Made by a program: the position numbers and the translations under genes. A model generated the notes under the pieces. The model was not told the origin of the DNA. It worked only from the letters and a program-made list of their open reading frames with translations, and ran no database searches. Shown here in pieces: positions 42,077-56,000 of a stretch of DNA of 64,000 nucleotides (its first letter is position 1; each line of letters starts with the position of its first letter). Source of the stretch: Lytechinus variegatus (Eukaryota; Echinodermata; Echinoidea; Temnopleuroida; Toxopneustidae); the NCBI RefSeq assembly GCF_018143015.1, contig NC_054742.1:14491632-14555631 (forward strand), written 5' to 3'.

Positions 42077-44514
42077 ACAAAAGTGAAATCCCAATCTATG
42101 AGACTTGTCTCTAAATCCTTTTGAAATTGTTTCATACTTTAAACTTCACTCTTTACTAAATTATGATTCATTACTTCACTCATTCACAATTTTAGAGAAA
42201 CCTTTAAAGAAACCTTTCCAGCAAATCCCTCACTGAATCCCATGGAAAGATCTGGCAGTATGAAAAGAAACCCACTTGCCAATTACTGAAAAAAATATTA
42301 ATATAATAGACATGTTTCTGCATCACATACAGACCTGCCAATTGCCAATTGTACTCTGTGATAAAAAAAAATGTATTCCCCCGCCCCCCCAAAAAAAAAA
42401 AATAAAAAAAATTGTAGTTCATAATAAAATGCACACTGCTAAGCAGATAGCAGGCCTGCCAACATTTGAAAATAAAAAAGATGAAAAAAAAAACAACAAC
42501 ACTGAAACATGTGTATATCACACCTTGGTTTTAACAAAATGATTGAAAGTTACCTGAAATTTTATTCATCCAATAACCATATTTGTGTAAGTTATATGAA
42601 ATAGAGGCATATAGAGATAATTTTTCTCAATAGATTATGATTTTGTAAACTTTTCTCTTTTTATTGTATTTTTCAAAGAAAAACATTTTCATAATTTGGT
42701 TGTAAGAATGTACTTTATAAGCCAAAAACATACTGGTTGGCTGCTCTGAAGTGGAATCATGAAGTGAAAGAATAATAGCATATCAATTTGTAAAACTTAA
42801 TCCAAAAGTCAACATCAACTATGTTAAATCATGAACATAATCTACAAAGCATAAAAAGAAATAATCATCCTCATTCACTTAAAGTAACTGATACATAAGA
42901 TAAATTAAAAAACTAACTAATTGATAAGTGTACCCCAATTTGACGAAGTAAACTCAGTAAAATGTACATTACATCATATGCACTGTAAAGAAAAAAAAAT
43001 TCATCATTATTATCAATATTTCTATCAAGAATGCTCCTCAGACTCCATGTCATACTGCACTCAACAATTAGAGCAGCCTGTACGCCCCTTGCAGACAAAG
43101 ACCAAATTGTATGCTGATAAAAATAAACTTTTAGGAACAAAAGAAAGCATTCATAAGATTATGATGGACTTGCACATGTTCTGAACAATTATCAACTTCA
43201 TGATCTCATCTGTTTTCCTTCATTTCTTGCAGTGATTAATTGGAATGGAATCTAATATCTAACAATATATCTTTTTTCACATTTATAGTTATGGGATAGT
43301 GTCACTGACCCCACTGTGCAGTTACAAGACCACACTATTAAATATGTATTGCATACTATATTCCTTATGCACATTCTCATACATTACATTGAAATATCAA
43401 CCTGTTACCAATTCAAGTAAATGAACCATAAAGAGTCGCATCTTGTATCAGCTGATTGTAATTACATTCACATCTCAAAGGCTAAAGTAATAATTCAATT
43501 TGTTTCAATTTTATTAATCCTTGTGAAAATTTTGAAATATTTATTGACTCGTGACATTCCCTTTTCAAGGCTTTGACTAATGAATTACAAGGTGAAATCA
43601 AATAATAGATTTACAATAATGATCTGAATAACTAAATGAGAAATACAGTTATAATTTTATCACATTCGTCTCTGCATGATCAGGAAATTATCAGACTCAA
43701 TAAAATTGAATGATGATAATGTATTTCTTTATGTTATTTCAAAGAATTACAGGTAAGGTGATAACAGTCATAAGATGAATAATTTCACAATAATAAACTT
43801 AGATACTGGGTTGACATATTCACAAATATTTAATCTAAAAACAGTTCAATCTCTGGTTATATTGCTATAAAGCTATGTTCAATTTACATACATGTAAACA
43901 ACATAAACATGCAGCAATTTCAATTCAAGGGAAAAACTTATTCATACAAATTACTTTTGCTTATTAAAAATATTCCTCTCGTTATGTTTTATAGTGAGAT
44001 CTGAATGATATAAATTCTAGGGAAATAAGAATACTCCATCTGAAGTGACTTCATTATAGATTTGTTTGTTAATCTGGTTTGAACACATTCTCATGATAAA
44101 CACATAACACTATACACACATCAAATATTAAATTCCTACATCCGAATGATACATACACTGAAGGAAGAATAATAGTTGGCAGGTTATAAAAAGAGTTGGC
44201 AATAGAAAGATACATTACATATATTCATACTATCACAGATGTCTAATTCAATGCACCACATAGAATGCAACTAAAATGAATGAAGTTCACTTCATGTCAT
44301 TCCATGTACAAAAAAAAAACCTCAAATCCAGAATTTAAAATTCAAAATGTTACTTCCATGAGAGCAAGTTGAAATCAAATAGAAACATCAAAGTTACAAA
44401 CAAGGCATAAGCGATGTTGTGTCTTGCCCACTTGTGAAAATGACCAGAAATATTGTGATTTGCAAGGGCACGCAACAGAACTGTATCAAAAGTTCACTGT
44501 GAAATAACTGGGAT
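42077..44514. other. Region between genes, no feature recognised
   Basis: AT-rich sequence; short C and A runs at 42378-42412. No coding or structured element recognised. Confidence 0.6.
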
Positions 44515-44892
44515 GGAATAACATTTCTCGTATAAGTCTTGCATGTAAACTTTAATATTGACCTCAAAATGACCTTTGACCTTGCCATGTGACCTCCAAC
44601 TGTAGTATAACATGCAGGTCCCCAAAGTACATCTACCACCTTAGTTTTTTTGAAAAGTGACTTACGGTTGCAGAGTTATGCATGTAAACTTTAATGTTGA
44701 CCTGAAAATGATTTTTGACCTTAACATGTGACCTCCGACTGTAGCATAACATGCAGGTCCCCCAAGTCCATCTACCAACCATGTTGGATTAAAAAGTGAC
44801 TTACGGAGTTATGTGTCATAATGTTTGTGACGGACGGACGACATTTGGATCCTTGAGTCTCGCCTTCACCTCTGGTGGGCGAGACAATAGTG
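44515..44892 (-). repeat. AGGTCA-type repeat with two 149-bp units and end hairpin
   Basis: GCATGTAAACTTTAAT at 44541 and 44690 marks the units. Unit 1 has TGACCTTTGACCTTG. The right end GTCTCGCCTTCACC...GGTGGGCGAGAC can fold back and recalls the GTCTCACC end of copies A and B. Confidence 0.7.
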
Positions 44893-46825
44893 AATGGCAA
44901 AGAAATTATGTTATTGTGCATCATTAAAGAGAGTTATACTAGTAGTTTGTAATTTCCCTTATATAAACCTTTTCTAGACCACAAAATAAACATGTGATGC
45001 CTGTGAAAATAATACATAATTCAAATTTGGTTGTAAATTTCACTCAATTTCATTTTCACTTTTGGTTCCTTTCACTATGAATTACATGTGCTGAGTACCA
45101 TCAGTGATGCTACACAATGTACAATCACATCATTTTCTATTGAAACATACAAACACTTTAAAGCCATTCACTATCCAGTGAATAAATAGTTTACATACAT
45201 ACATCTATGACATTGTAATATTGGTGTACTGAAGTTAAGTCGTATCACACAGTTCTCCCACACACTATAAGTTACATGTAAATTACAATTAACAAATAAA
45301 TTTCCACAAAAAAAAACAGGCAAGGATACATTTCACCAAATATCACAGTGAACAACCATAATTATTCGGTAGAATTTTTTTTTCAAACATGCTATTATTA
45401 TATACATGACTGCCTGTAAAACATCTGATCAATTGCAATGGAAGATGATTCTTTTATCGATTTGATAAAATTATATTTCATTTTTTAAAGTACTGATTCA
45501 ATAAAAATATTCATAGCATTTTTATACCACAATTAAAACATGATCAGTACAATTGAAGAAGTACCTCTTACAGATTAAATAGATCTCTTTTGGCTTGAAT
45601 TTCATGTACATAATCATATAAAACACACATTTCTACAAATAATACAATATCTCAAAAGTCTATACACATGGAACATAATGCATACTGAATCACTTCTACC
45701 AATGCTTACTATGCAATCCATTCAATACTGTCATCCTAAGCATTTATCATCAAATGGATTAGATAACAACTGAAGGAAGGTCTACTTACATCATTCATTT
45801 AATTCTTCAGCAATGCTTCAAACTATTCCATACTGATAGGGCATCCATCAGCTAAGACATCCTTTATCTAACTTGTGTCAACATACTGCTTCATCAGGGT
45901 TGTTTGAGATATATACATGTAGCCATCAAAATGACAGATTGATACATCAAGTAAGAAACCCGATAAGGGAGCATTGCGAAAGACATTCAATAAATTTCAA
46001 GTCAACCCTAGGTCCCCAAAAGTCTTGTGATTTATTTTCAATTGACTTTTAGTTGGCTTTTTACAACAAAAGATGATTTTCTTAAGTAAAAAGTGATCTA
46101 TCAATTAAATTGAATTGATTGCAAAATGTTTGTGCATCACCCCTTTTGTCAATCAACACAATAAATTAAATTGTATATATATTACAAATCATTAAAAATT
46201 CTTATTCTTTTACCTAAACCTTTGTATGTAACAATTGCATATCTTTCAGATTTGTGACAGTTTTAGGACGACATGTTCAAGACTGAACCAAAAGGTCTAG
46301 GGATCGATTCCACTGCAGTACTGACATCATTTAGCATCACATTGCTATTCTCCACCAAGCTGCTAACCAAACATCAAGGAATTATGTTGCAATGCAAACC
46401 AGCCCAAATCTGAATAAATACTATATAAAACAAAATACTATTGAGGGAATATATCCTAAATACTTCAATGAAAGCTTCTACATGCAAATGGCAAGAAAAC
46501 TATTGTGAATGACAGAATTTCAGTTCTGCATTTTCTTCTTTCTATTTGTAAGTAAAAATTACCTTACCATTTAGTTTGGGATTATCATAATTCGACTTGA
46601 CTCAAACTATCTCTTCATGAAAGAAAATTATTTGAGAATGATCGTATCCCTGTCATAACCAAGGCTGGCATATCCATATATCAAAGAATTCTTCCACATC
46701 TACAAGTAAATGGTGATGTTTCATTGGTTCTCCTTTGTGGTATCTCTTCATAGCACCATCAATATCATTCTCTCCATATAAACATACACAGCCAGCTAAT
46801 AATAGTCTTTATATTGCTGATAATG
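44893..46825. other. Presumed 3' UTR side of the phosphatase gene
   Basis: AT-rich; several TTTATT words (AATAAA on the minus strand) exist, but none can be chosen as the polyadenylation signal. Confidence 0.4.
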
Positions 46826-47024
46826 TTAACTGCTCATAGGGCTGGCATCATGTGATTCTGTCATACTGCTTTGTCTGTCCATACTAGTATGCTTATTGAG
46901 TGGAATCACAAATACTGTGATGTCATCACCTGAGCCTGATTTATTTTCTTTTAATGTCCTCCATCCATTTAATCTTAATACTCCTCTTGCTGCCATGATA
47001 AGCTCTTGAGCTGCTGATGCATAC
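46826..47024 (-). CDS. PPM1H: PPM1H-like last exon f (stop codon)
   Basis: Encodes YASAAQELIMAARGVLRLNG, then KSGSGDDITVFVIPLNKHTS and a short Ser/Met-rich tail ending SPMSS before TAA. GSGDD supplies the last expected metal ligand. The tail is longer than in human PPM1H, which ends soon after VIPL. Confidence 0.97.
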
Positions 47025-50000
47025 CTGACATAAATAAACAAATAATTGTGAATACCGTACTTTTTAGCAAGCTTACAAACTTCTACAAATTATATTATTG
47101 AAGGAGTTCATTTATAACCCAGAAGTCAAGTACTTTTGTGTCTGGGAAGTAATGAAGATTGTATATTTTTATTAATTTAACAAGTCAACTACAACACTTC
47201 ACTTCATTGCAATTTATCAGATGGTCTGACCAAGGTAAAAGATGAAATGGTGAATGTATCATCTTGACAAAAGATTTTGCCATGAATGAATGTGTTTGAA
47301 AAAATAAATACACTGTACATGAAAATAAAGGGCTGATTTCATCAGGAACTTGCTAAATAAAGAAAAATAAAGAAAAACAAAGAAAACTGAACATATATAA
47401 TCACTCCACAAATACTTATGTATTTCTCATGTACTTCAATATTTATAGAAATACTTAAAAAAAATATTGAAACTAAAAATCTGTCACATGAATAAACAAC
47501 TTACTTCTTATAATCATTAGGAGGAAAGCTTTTGAGAACTTCTGACACAACCTCTGCTACTCTGTCATTAGACAACACATCCCACAATCCATCTGAAGCC
47601 ATAATGAGTACATCATCTTCAGAATTATCTCGGTCAAAAAGGTTGTACACTTTCACCTGAAAAATTATCATTTGTAGACAATATCATCAATTTAAACAAC
47701 AAAAGTTGGGTATATTGGTGATGGTTATTGGTTTATACTTTGGTGAAACAGTTGGATGTATCATACATATATATGCAGCAACAAGAGACTGACGTCAAGT
47801 CCTTATTTTGTTTCTTCATTTATTCCTTTATTATATGCTTCCAATACATATATATGAAGATATCCCCTTATAACAAAATACGTTACAGCAATGAAGATAT
47901 CTAGATGAGGAGTAAAATATTGTTTTAATATTCAAATGCAGAAAATTATATGATACTACCGGTAATTCCAAATAATAATATGCAAAAGAAAAATCGGGGT
48001 GACAACATAGATTCACTCGAATATTTGTGATAATATGCATACAACTGTTTAACCAAAAATAATGAAAAAGTTACATGTATTGAAAATTTATCATTATTTT
48101 CAATCCATTTTCTACAATTCGGTTTGAGGTTTTCTTGCTTAATTTCACTCTCACTGCTCATTTCATATGACATTTAAGCTGGATAAGCCGATTCATAGTT
48201 GTAAACTGCGCATGAACAGTAAAAGGTAACTTGAGATAAACCATCAAGGTGATTTTCAAATTCATAGACACAATTCATGATTTGATTATTTTTCATACAT
48301 TCCTTTTAAAACATTCTTTTTATTGCTTCCTCTGAAGAGTAGTATTCTCAATCATTGGTATTGGACAATAGCTCAAATAAGTCAATGTACAAAATATAAA
48401 TATGGTTCGCATATTGTGTTTTCATCATTTTTTACATATTTCAAATTACTGTTAATATACTTGCTGCTTTTCACCTCTATATTCCTTATAAATCACTTTA
48501 CCCTTGACCGGTTATCATATCATCAGAAAGATTATCCTTTGTTCTGTTAATGTGCATGACTTATTACTATATTTACATTAGCATGTTAAATCTTTTGTTT
48601 TCATGAACATGCTTTTTTAATAGAACTACTGGCTAATTGTGATTTATCAAAATCATCTACCAGCCCTCATCTGAACCACAACCAAAACTGTATTTTATTG
48701 CTGCACATTATTAAAAGAAGAATTACTCATACATGTGTCCTTCTATTAATTGCTGCTTTTAAGCATCTCTATCTTATTGTTCACTTTAATTTTCACAGGT
48801 TAACATTTAGCCACTGTCTTTCATGCTGTTTATTTCTATTTCCAGGGTCCCCACAGAAATTTGAAAACAGAATTCCATGACTAAATTGCTGCTTTCCATG
48901 ACTTGCTTTCTGGCACGGTTTCCAAAATCAGACACATTATGATGGCCTCCATAACCTCCCCTCACAGTATTATCATTGGTATATGGTCTGTTTCTGACCA
49001 GGGTACAGTACCATTTTCGTTTCACCAACATGATACATCAAGATTCAAAATTGTCTTGAACACAAACTCATGTAATTTCTTGAACTGACAGATTTCCATG
49101 AACTATTTCCAAATTTTCAGAGCATAGCATGCAGATCTTGTCACAAAAGTGAACTATACAATAGATGTAAATGTCAAATTTTCCAGGCATATTGAAATTA
49201 GGATCCTGAATTCACCTTTACTACAAAACTTCCACATAAGAGTCATGGAATTCTGTTTTCAAATTTCGGGGGGAACCCTGAATTATAAGAAGATGAAACA
49301 TATAACATATATGTTACACATAAGCGAATTATTACAAAAGAGTGACATTTAAGTTTTACAATAAGGTGACATGAAAAAAAGGCTATCAAAGACATCCTCA
49401 TCCTGAAATTCTCAACATAGTGCTGCATTTCACTCTATATTACAAACAAGTGGAATGCCTCTGACCGTCTCACCTGCATCACGCGATTCAACATAGCAGC
49501 AGTGCTGACTTTGAAAACTACTATAACTCGCACAAGATGTTCAGTGATACATGTACTTGGTTACTCATATTTCCATGTTTTATGAACTAGACCAATACAC
49601 TTTCCAGAGATACATGTAGGATGGTAATTCAACAAATACCCCCAATGTGGCCAAAGTTCATTGACCTCACATGACCTTTGACCTTGATCATGTGACCTGA
49701 AACTTGCACAGGATATTCAGTGATACTTGATTACTCTTATGTCCAAGTTTCAAAAGTCAGATCAATAAACTTGCGAAGTTGTGATGGTAATTCAACAGAT
49801 ACCCCCATTATGCCAAAGTTCATTGACCTTTGACCTTGGTCATGTGACCTAAAATGCGCACAGGATGTTCAGTGATACTTGATTACTCTTATGTCCAAGT
49901 TTTATGAACTAGACCAACATACTTTTAAAGTTAGGATGGTAATTCAACAAATACCCCCAATTTGGCCAAAGTTCATTGACCCTAAATGACCTTTGACCTT

Positions 50001-53000
50001 GATCATGTGACCTGAAAGTTGCACAGGATGTTCAGTGATACTTGATTACTATTATGTCCAAGTTTCATGAATCAGATCCAAAAACTTTTAAGTTTTGATT
50101 GTAATTCAACAGACACCCCCAAAGTGGCCAAAGTTCATTGACCCTAAATGACCTTTGACCTTGGTCATGTGACGTGAAACTCATACAGGATGTTCAGTAA
50201 TACTTGATTAACCTTATGGCCAAGTTTCATGAACTAGGTCCATATACTGTCTAAGTTATGATGTCATTTCAAAAACTTAACCTCAGGTTAAGATTTGATG
50301 TTGACACCGCCGCCGTCGGAAAAGCGGCGCCTATAGTCTCACTCTGCTATGCAGGTGAGACAAAAATGAGGCCATTTGTGATACAACTTGAGGACACCAG
50401 CTAAATTAACAAGTGTATTTCTCTATATGCTCCAAAAATAATGAGGATATCTTGAAAATTGGACGTTTGATGCATATTTTGGTATTTCATTAAACTTCAC
50501 TTCATTTGATTTTCAAGTAACTTTTCCAGAGAGGACACATTATTTGACGCTAAAATAGCAATTGAAACATCTTGTGTAACTAAGAGATTCAGACCCTTAA
50601 ATGTATTGTGTTCTGATAGCCATGCTGGTAGTGCTTGATCAGTTGTGACTTAATATGCCAACTAATTGCTATGACGAGTAAAATTGTAAAAAAACTTGAA
50701 ATTTAAATTCTCTAAAAGCAACTAAGAACACAAAACTGGTTACAAAATGTGACATATTAAAAATACATTGACTGATTGGCAAACTATGTCCCAGGAGTTT
50801 TGTATAATTTGGGATGTCAAGAAACTGGGAAAAATTGAAATTATGAACACCAATTATAATAGCAGAGTATGATAATTAAGTATGAGAGAACTTTGCGAGA
50901 CATGACAAAACGGAAACCTGCCATAGCCATGAGGTAAATGTAATTCCATGACTTCCATGACTTTTCACAAATTTTCCAAATTCCCTGACTTTCCAGGACC
51001 ACAAATTTTTCCAGGATTTTCCATGACCGTGGGAACCCTGATTTCAAAAGGCCAATTAGGCACATTGTGCTCAGGTGTACCCAGCCTCAAGGAAAATTCA
51101 AATAGATAATAAATGCAACAACCAAAAAAAGATCTGTTGAACATGACTCTTCATCCCGAGGGGGCCACTTCCATTCACGAGTGGATACCATGCGCGACCA
51201 TGGGGTCTTGAAAAGCACCCTAAACACGTAATTTCCATATTCTGAAAATGCACCCCTTAAGTATTGGCGTGTGAAACCCTACCCTTAACAAGTATTGGAA
51301 ACAAAACGATACTCTTGGCAAATATTCCCTGAAATAAACCCCTAAACAAGTACAGGAATGTTTTATTGTTATACGGGTCCTTCGATTGGTCGTCGGCTTT
51401 ACATTCCCGACCTTTCGTTTGAGGACGTGTACGCTTATTTAGAACGGTAGTTCATTTTTGGAGAGACTTTTGGGCCCGCCGTCATGGTCGTAAAACTCCG
51501 TCCTGTAATGCAAATTGTATGACATGAGATTTTTTTTTCATTGACCTCACATGACCTTTGACCTTGATCATGTGACCTGAAACTTGCACAGGATATTCAG
51601 TGATACTTTATTACTCTTATGTCCAAGTTTCAAAAGTCAGATCAATAAACTTGCCAAGTTATGTGGTAATTCAACAGATACCCCCATTATGGCCAAAGTT
51701 CATTGACCCTAAATGACCTTTGACCTTGATCATGTGACCTGAAACTTGCACAAGATGTTCAGTGATACTTGACTACTATTATGTCCAAGTTTCATGAATC
51801 AGATCCAAAAACTTTTAAAGTTTTGATTGCAATTCAATAGATACCCCCAAATCGACCAAAGTTCAAAGTGAGACAAAAACCTTCCTCCAAGCTCTACTGG
51901 CCCTGTATCATCATTTATACAGTGCATTTTTTAAAAAGTCAACATGATAAAAAAGGCATTCACCCTATATGCGCTGCCAGAACAGTACTAATAAAAACAA
52001 GAATCATTGAATTAAATATTTCTTCCTAAAAATATATTTATATACACTTCAAAGGGTGAGAGTAATACCGCTGAAGCCACACTTGAAATCCTATTAATTT
52101 CATGGCACAAAATCTTTGAACTTGAGTTGTGCAATGCAATTGAATTGTCTTACTTTTATTCATATGTACAAGTGTCTAATTTCAACAAAACATTTAATCA
52201 GATTTTTAATACACACTTCCTCAATTTATGTCACCAATATAATTCACTACAGTGTCAACTGGGCAAAAATTGAATATACAGTCCGACCTCTCTTATCCAG
52301 ACACGTTGGGACCAGCACCAATCCGGATAAGGGATTTATCCGGATCTGGAAGACCCAATATTAAATACACGCAGCTGCGCTGCCGGCTGCCTCCCCATGC
52401 AGGCCACCGGCGGTAGCTACACTGCACTATTGTAGTGGGCGTACGATGTATGGTAAAGACAACATTCACTGCAGAGTCAGTGCAAATTATAGGCAGTGTT
52501 TTTTATTGAAATGAAATCGATCGATGGCCAAAACTCTTGGATAATTTACCTGCTAAAATGACTGAGGTATACATCGAGCATACTTCGAAAGAAAGTGAAT
52601 GACTCGATGAAACCAAGTTTTAAAATTAGATCATCGCGGCAGGTATCGCAGCTTCGCAATGTCAGCCATTGTTCCACTGACTGTAGGCTGAAACATGATA
52701 GATGGCGCTGTCCGTATTGAGGCCTAAAGTTAGCTAGCAAGTCATGTGTTGTTTTTCCCGCGAAGCAAAAAGAGAAACGTGATGAAATGTTTGCGCTGCA
52801 CCCTGATTTACTGGAAATTATCATTTCTAAAGTTCTTTTGGTGATTTGGGTGAGATATTTTCATGAAAAATATGTTTGGTGCAGGGTGACTATGTTGGGA
52901 AATATATGTAATCAGAATGAGTTTATGTATAGGATTGAGTTTAGATTGAAATCTCATTTCCTCACGTACCTGTACTAGATTTAAAAGAAAAAATCTTGGC

Positions 53001-56000
53001 AAGTGTGCGTCCGGATAATAGAGAGATCCGGATAAGGGGAGGCCGGATAAGAGAGGTCGGACTGTAGTGTGAAACTTCGAGATGCCGGATGATCAGCATA
53101 TCATTGATGTGCTGGTTTATTTTTCAATTGCCATTAATGTGTCACAGGAACCACAACTTTCTTTCAAAGAATTTGACTACCACAGGATGGTATGTCAGGA
53201 AAGCTTATGCAATATTTGCATTTGAAAGTGTTAATGATCATTGTGATGAAAAATGGGATAGGTCATTGAAGAAATTTTATTATGAGCTAACTGTGAACTT
53301 GATTATCAATTCATATCAATACAAATGAATGGAATGTGCTGTATCAATTATAAATAGCTTACCTCTGGTACCGGTGATAGGAATGGTTTGATATATACAT
53401 CTGTACCATGAACTTTCAATTCATGATCACCAAACCCTCTTGTTACACCTATGGTTGCTAGTACTCTGGCTTTCTTTCCTTCACCATAAATGAGTGGAAA
53501 CTTGATGTCTTCTTCTGTCACTTCCTTATATGCCCTGCCAGGAATACACACAAGATATCAACCAAACAAAAATGATATGCAATTCAACAATATAGTGGCA
53601 ATTTTGACATTTTAAACATATTGATGAAAAAAGAAAGGAAGGACGTGCTAAATCATCATCATCATCAAGTACTACTACTATTACTACTACAGCAATAAAA
53701 TCACAAGTGGGTAATTGGAGAAACAAAATAAACTGCACCCACAATTCTCACTTTTGAGTGGATATTAGTCCAGGATAGAAGAGGCATAACCTTGTTTTTT
53801 ATATATACAATATTTTTTGATGGTTTCTTGTCAATTCAAGGGTGCTGATTACGAATCTGAATGATGCCACTCGTGTAACCTTGAGCATTTTCCGCAAATT
53901 GGCAAAATCCAATATGGCTGCCAAAATATGCAAATTACCCATGAAACTCATAAAATTGTCCGCCAGTTGGCTGTGAAATGCATGAAATTGTATGGCAGGA
54001 GTGAAATACAATCTTAAAAAATAATTTTTGACAAAAAAAATATTTTCCTGATATTCAAAATGGCCGCCATAGGCCATTGTATACACTATCATGTACAATA
54101 CGAATAGGTAAAACTAATTTTCACAAAAATGAGCACTAAACTGCAAGAATCGCGATATATGAATGAAGTAATATATGCAAATTATCATTACTAATGAGAT
54201 ATATTATGTGGAAACATTGCTGTATTTTTATATCTAAAATAGCCGCCACTAGCCCAATACAATGGCAATGGGGGCCCAAAAATTCACAAGAGTGATCACT
54301 AAAATGCTTATTATGAAGATTAAACAGCTGGAATACTGACTATAAACATAATTATTAACGAAATATATTATTAATATGCCATGTATGTGGTGAATGATGT
54401 ATTTTTATATTCAAAATGGCTGCCAAAGGCCCTAAAAGTATTATGCACAATGAGAAATGGGAGAAAAGAAATCACAAGAGTGAGCGCTAAAATGCATATA
54501 TATTGTGATAAATTAATTGAATACTGTCTAAAAACGTATTTTCTAACGAAATATATCATTCATGTTTCAAGTTTGTGTTAAATACTGTATTTTGACTTTT
54601 AAAATGGCCGCCATCGACATTAACTGTATTATGTATAATGCAAAGTGGGAAACCAATATTCACAGGAGTGAGCACCATATTTGCACGTAATAGTGATCTA
54701 TGAGTAAAATATCGTCTGAAAGCATAATTTCTATTAAGATCATTTATTCTGCCATTTAGGTGATAAATACGGTTATTTTAAAGTCAAAATGGCTGCTACA
54801 GTCCCTTACGGTATTATGAACAATATGAATGGGAACAAATCATTTCAACAGAATTTCGCTTTGCTTGGTCAAGTGGTGATGTATTAGTAAAATGATGTCT
54901 GAAAACATGATTTATAACAAAATATATCATATCTTATGTAATTTAGGTGATAAATACTGTATTTCAACATTCAAAATGGCTGTCATATGCCCTTTTTGTG
55001 AACATTATTTGTCTCCATCCAAATTGTATATTGTACGATAAGTGCCTATGGTGGCCATTTTCAATTTAAAAATGCAGCATTTATCATCTTAATCATACAA
55101 CATTATGATATATCTCATTAGAAACCGTGGTTTTAGACAATAATTCACCCTTACATCACAATTCACAATTATATGCAATATTTCGAGTCAAGAAAAGCCA
55201 AATTCTGTCAAAATTATATGTCCCATGTTACAATGTACACAATACTTTTAGGACCTGTGGCAGCCATTTTGGATTTCAAAGTACAGCATTTATTACCTCC
55301 ACCATGCCCACGACCAACATGTGATGTATTTAGTTAGAAATAATGTTTAAGACAATATCTTTACTCGTACATCACAGTTATCATGGTTATATGCATTTTA
55401 TGATTCTCACTCTTGTGAATATTAGTTTCCCTGTTCGTATGTTACATTTAGTTAGGGAGGTTATTTTTAATGTAAAAATACAGTATTTATCACCTATTAT
55501 GGAAGAAGAAATGCGATGACTAAAAAAAATGTTTTCAAATAACATTTTACTCATACAACAGGATAATATAGATGTCATAGTCAAGCAAATCCAAATTCTT
55601 ACAAAATTGTATGTCCCAATTCACATTGTAGATAAAACTGTTAGGGTCTATAGGGGCCATTTTGAATTTCATAATACAGTATTTATCTCATGCATGACAA
55701 AAGAAATGATACGTCTTGCTATCAATCATGTTGTCAATTTTCTGTGGGGCCTATCCTGGACTAATATTACTTTCTTTCTTGCTTAGGATTTCTATTAAAG
55801 GGCATGTCTATTAAAGCTATTCATCAGCTCTACATAAGTTTAAGAGTGACAAGTGATCATTCCTTTTATAAGTGAAATAACCCTATTTTTATCCATTTTA
55901 AAATAGGAGTATATTTTTGACAAAATAGAATTAAACAAAAAGAATCTGAATCTAAACAGATCAGAATTTACCTTAGATAATACCAGCTATCGTGAATCTG

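Noticed and set aside
52546..52824. 92-codon minus-strand frame inside the Tigger-like element
   Set aside because: No DDE transposase or helix-turn-helix motif is visible; likely chance.
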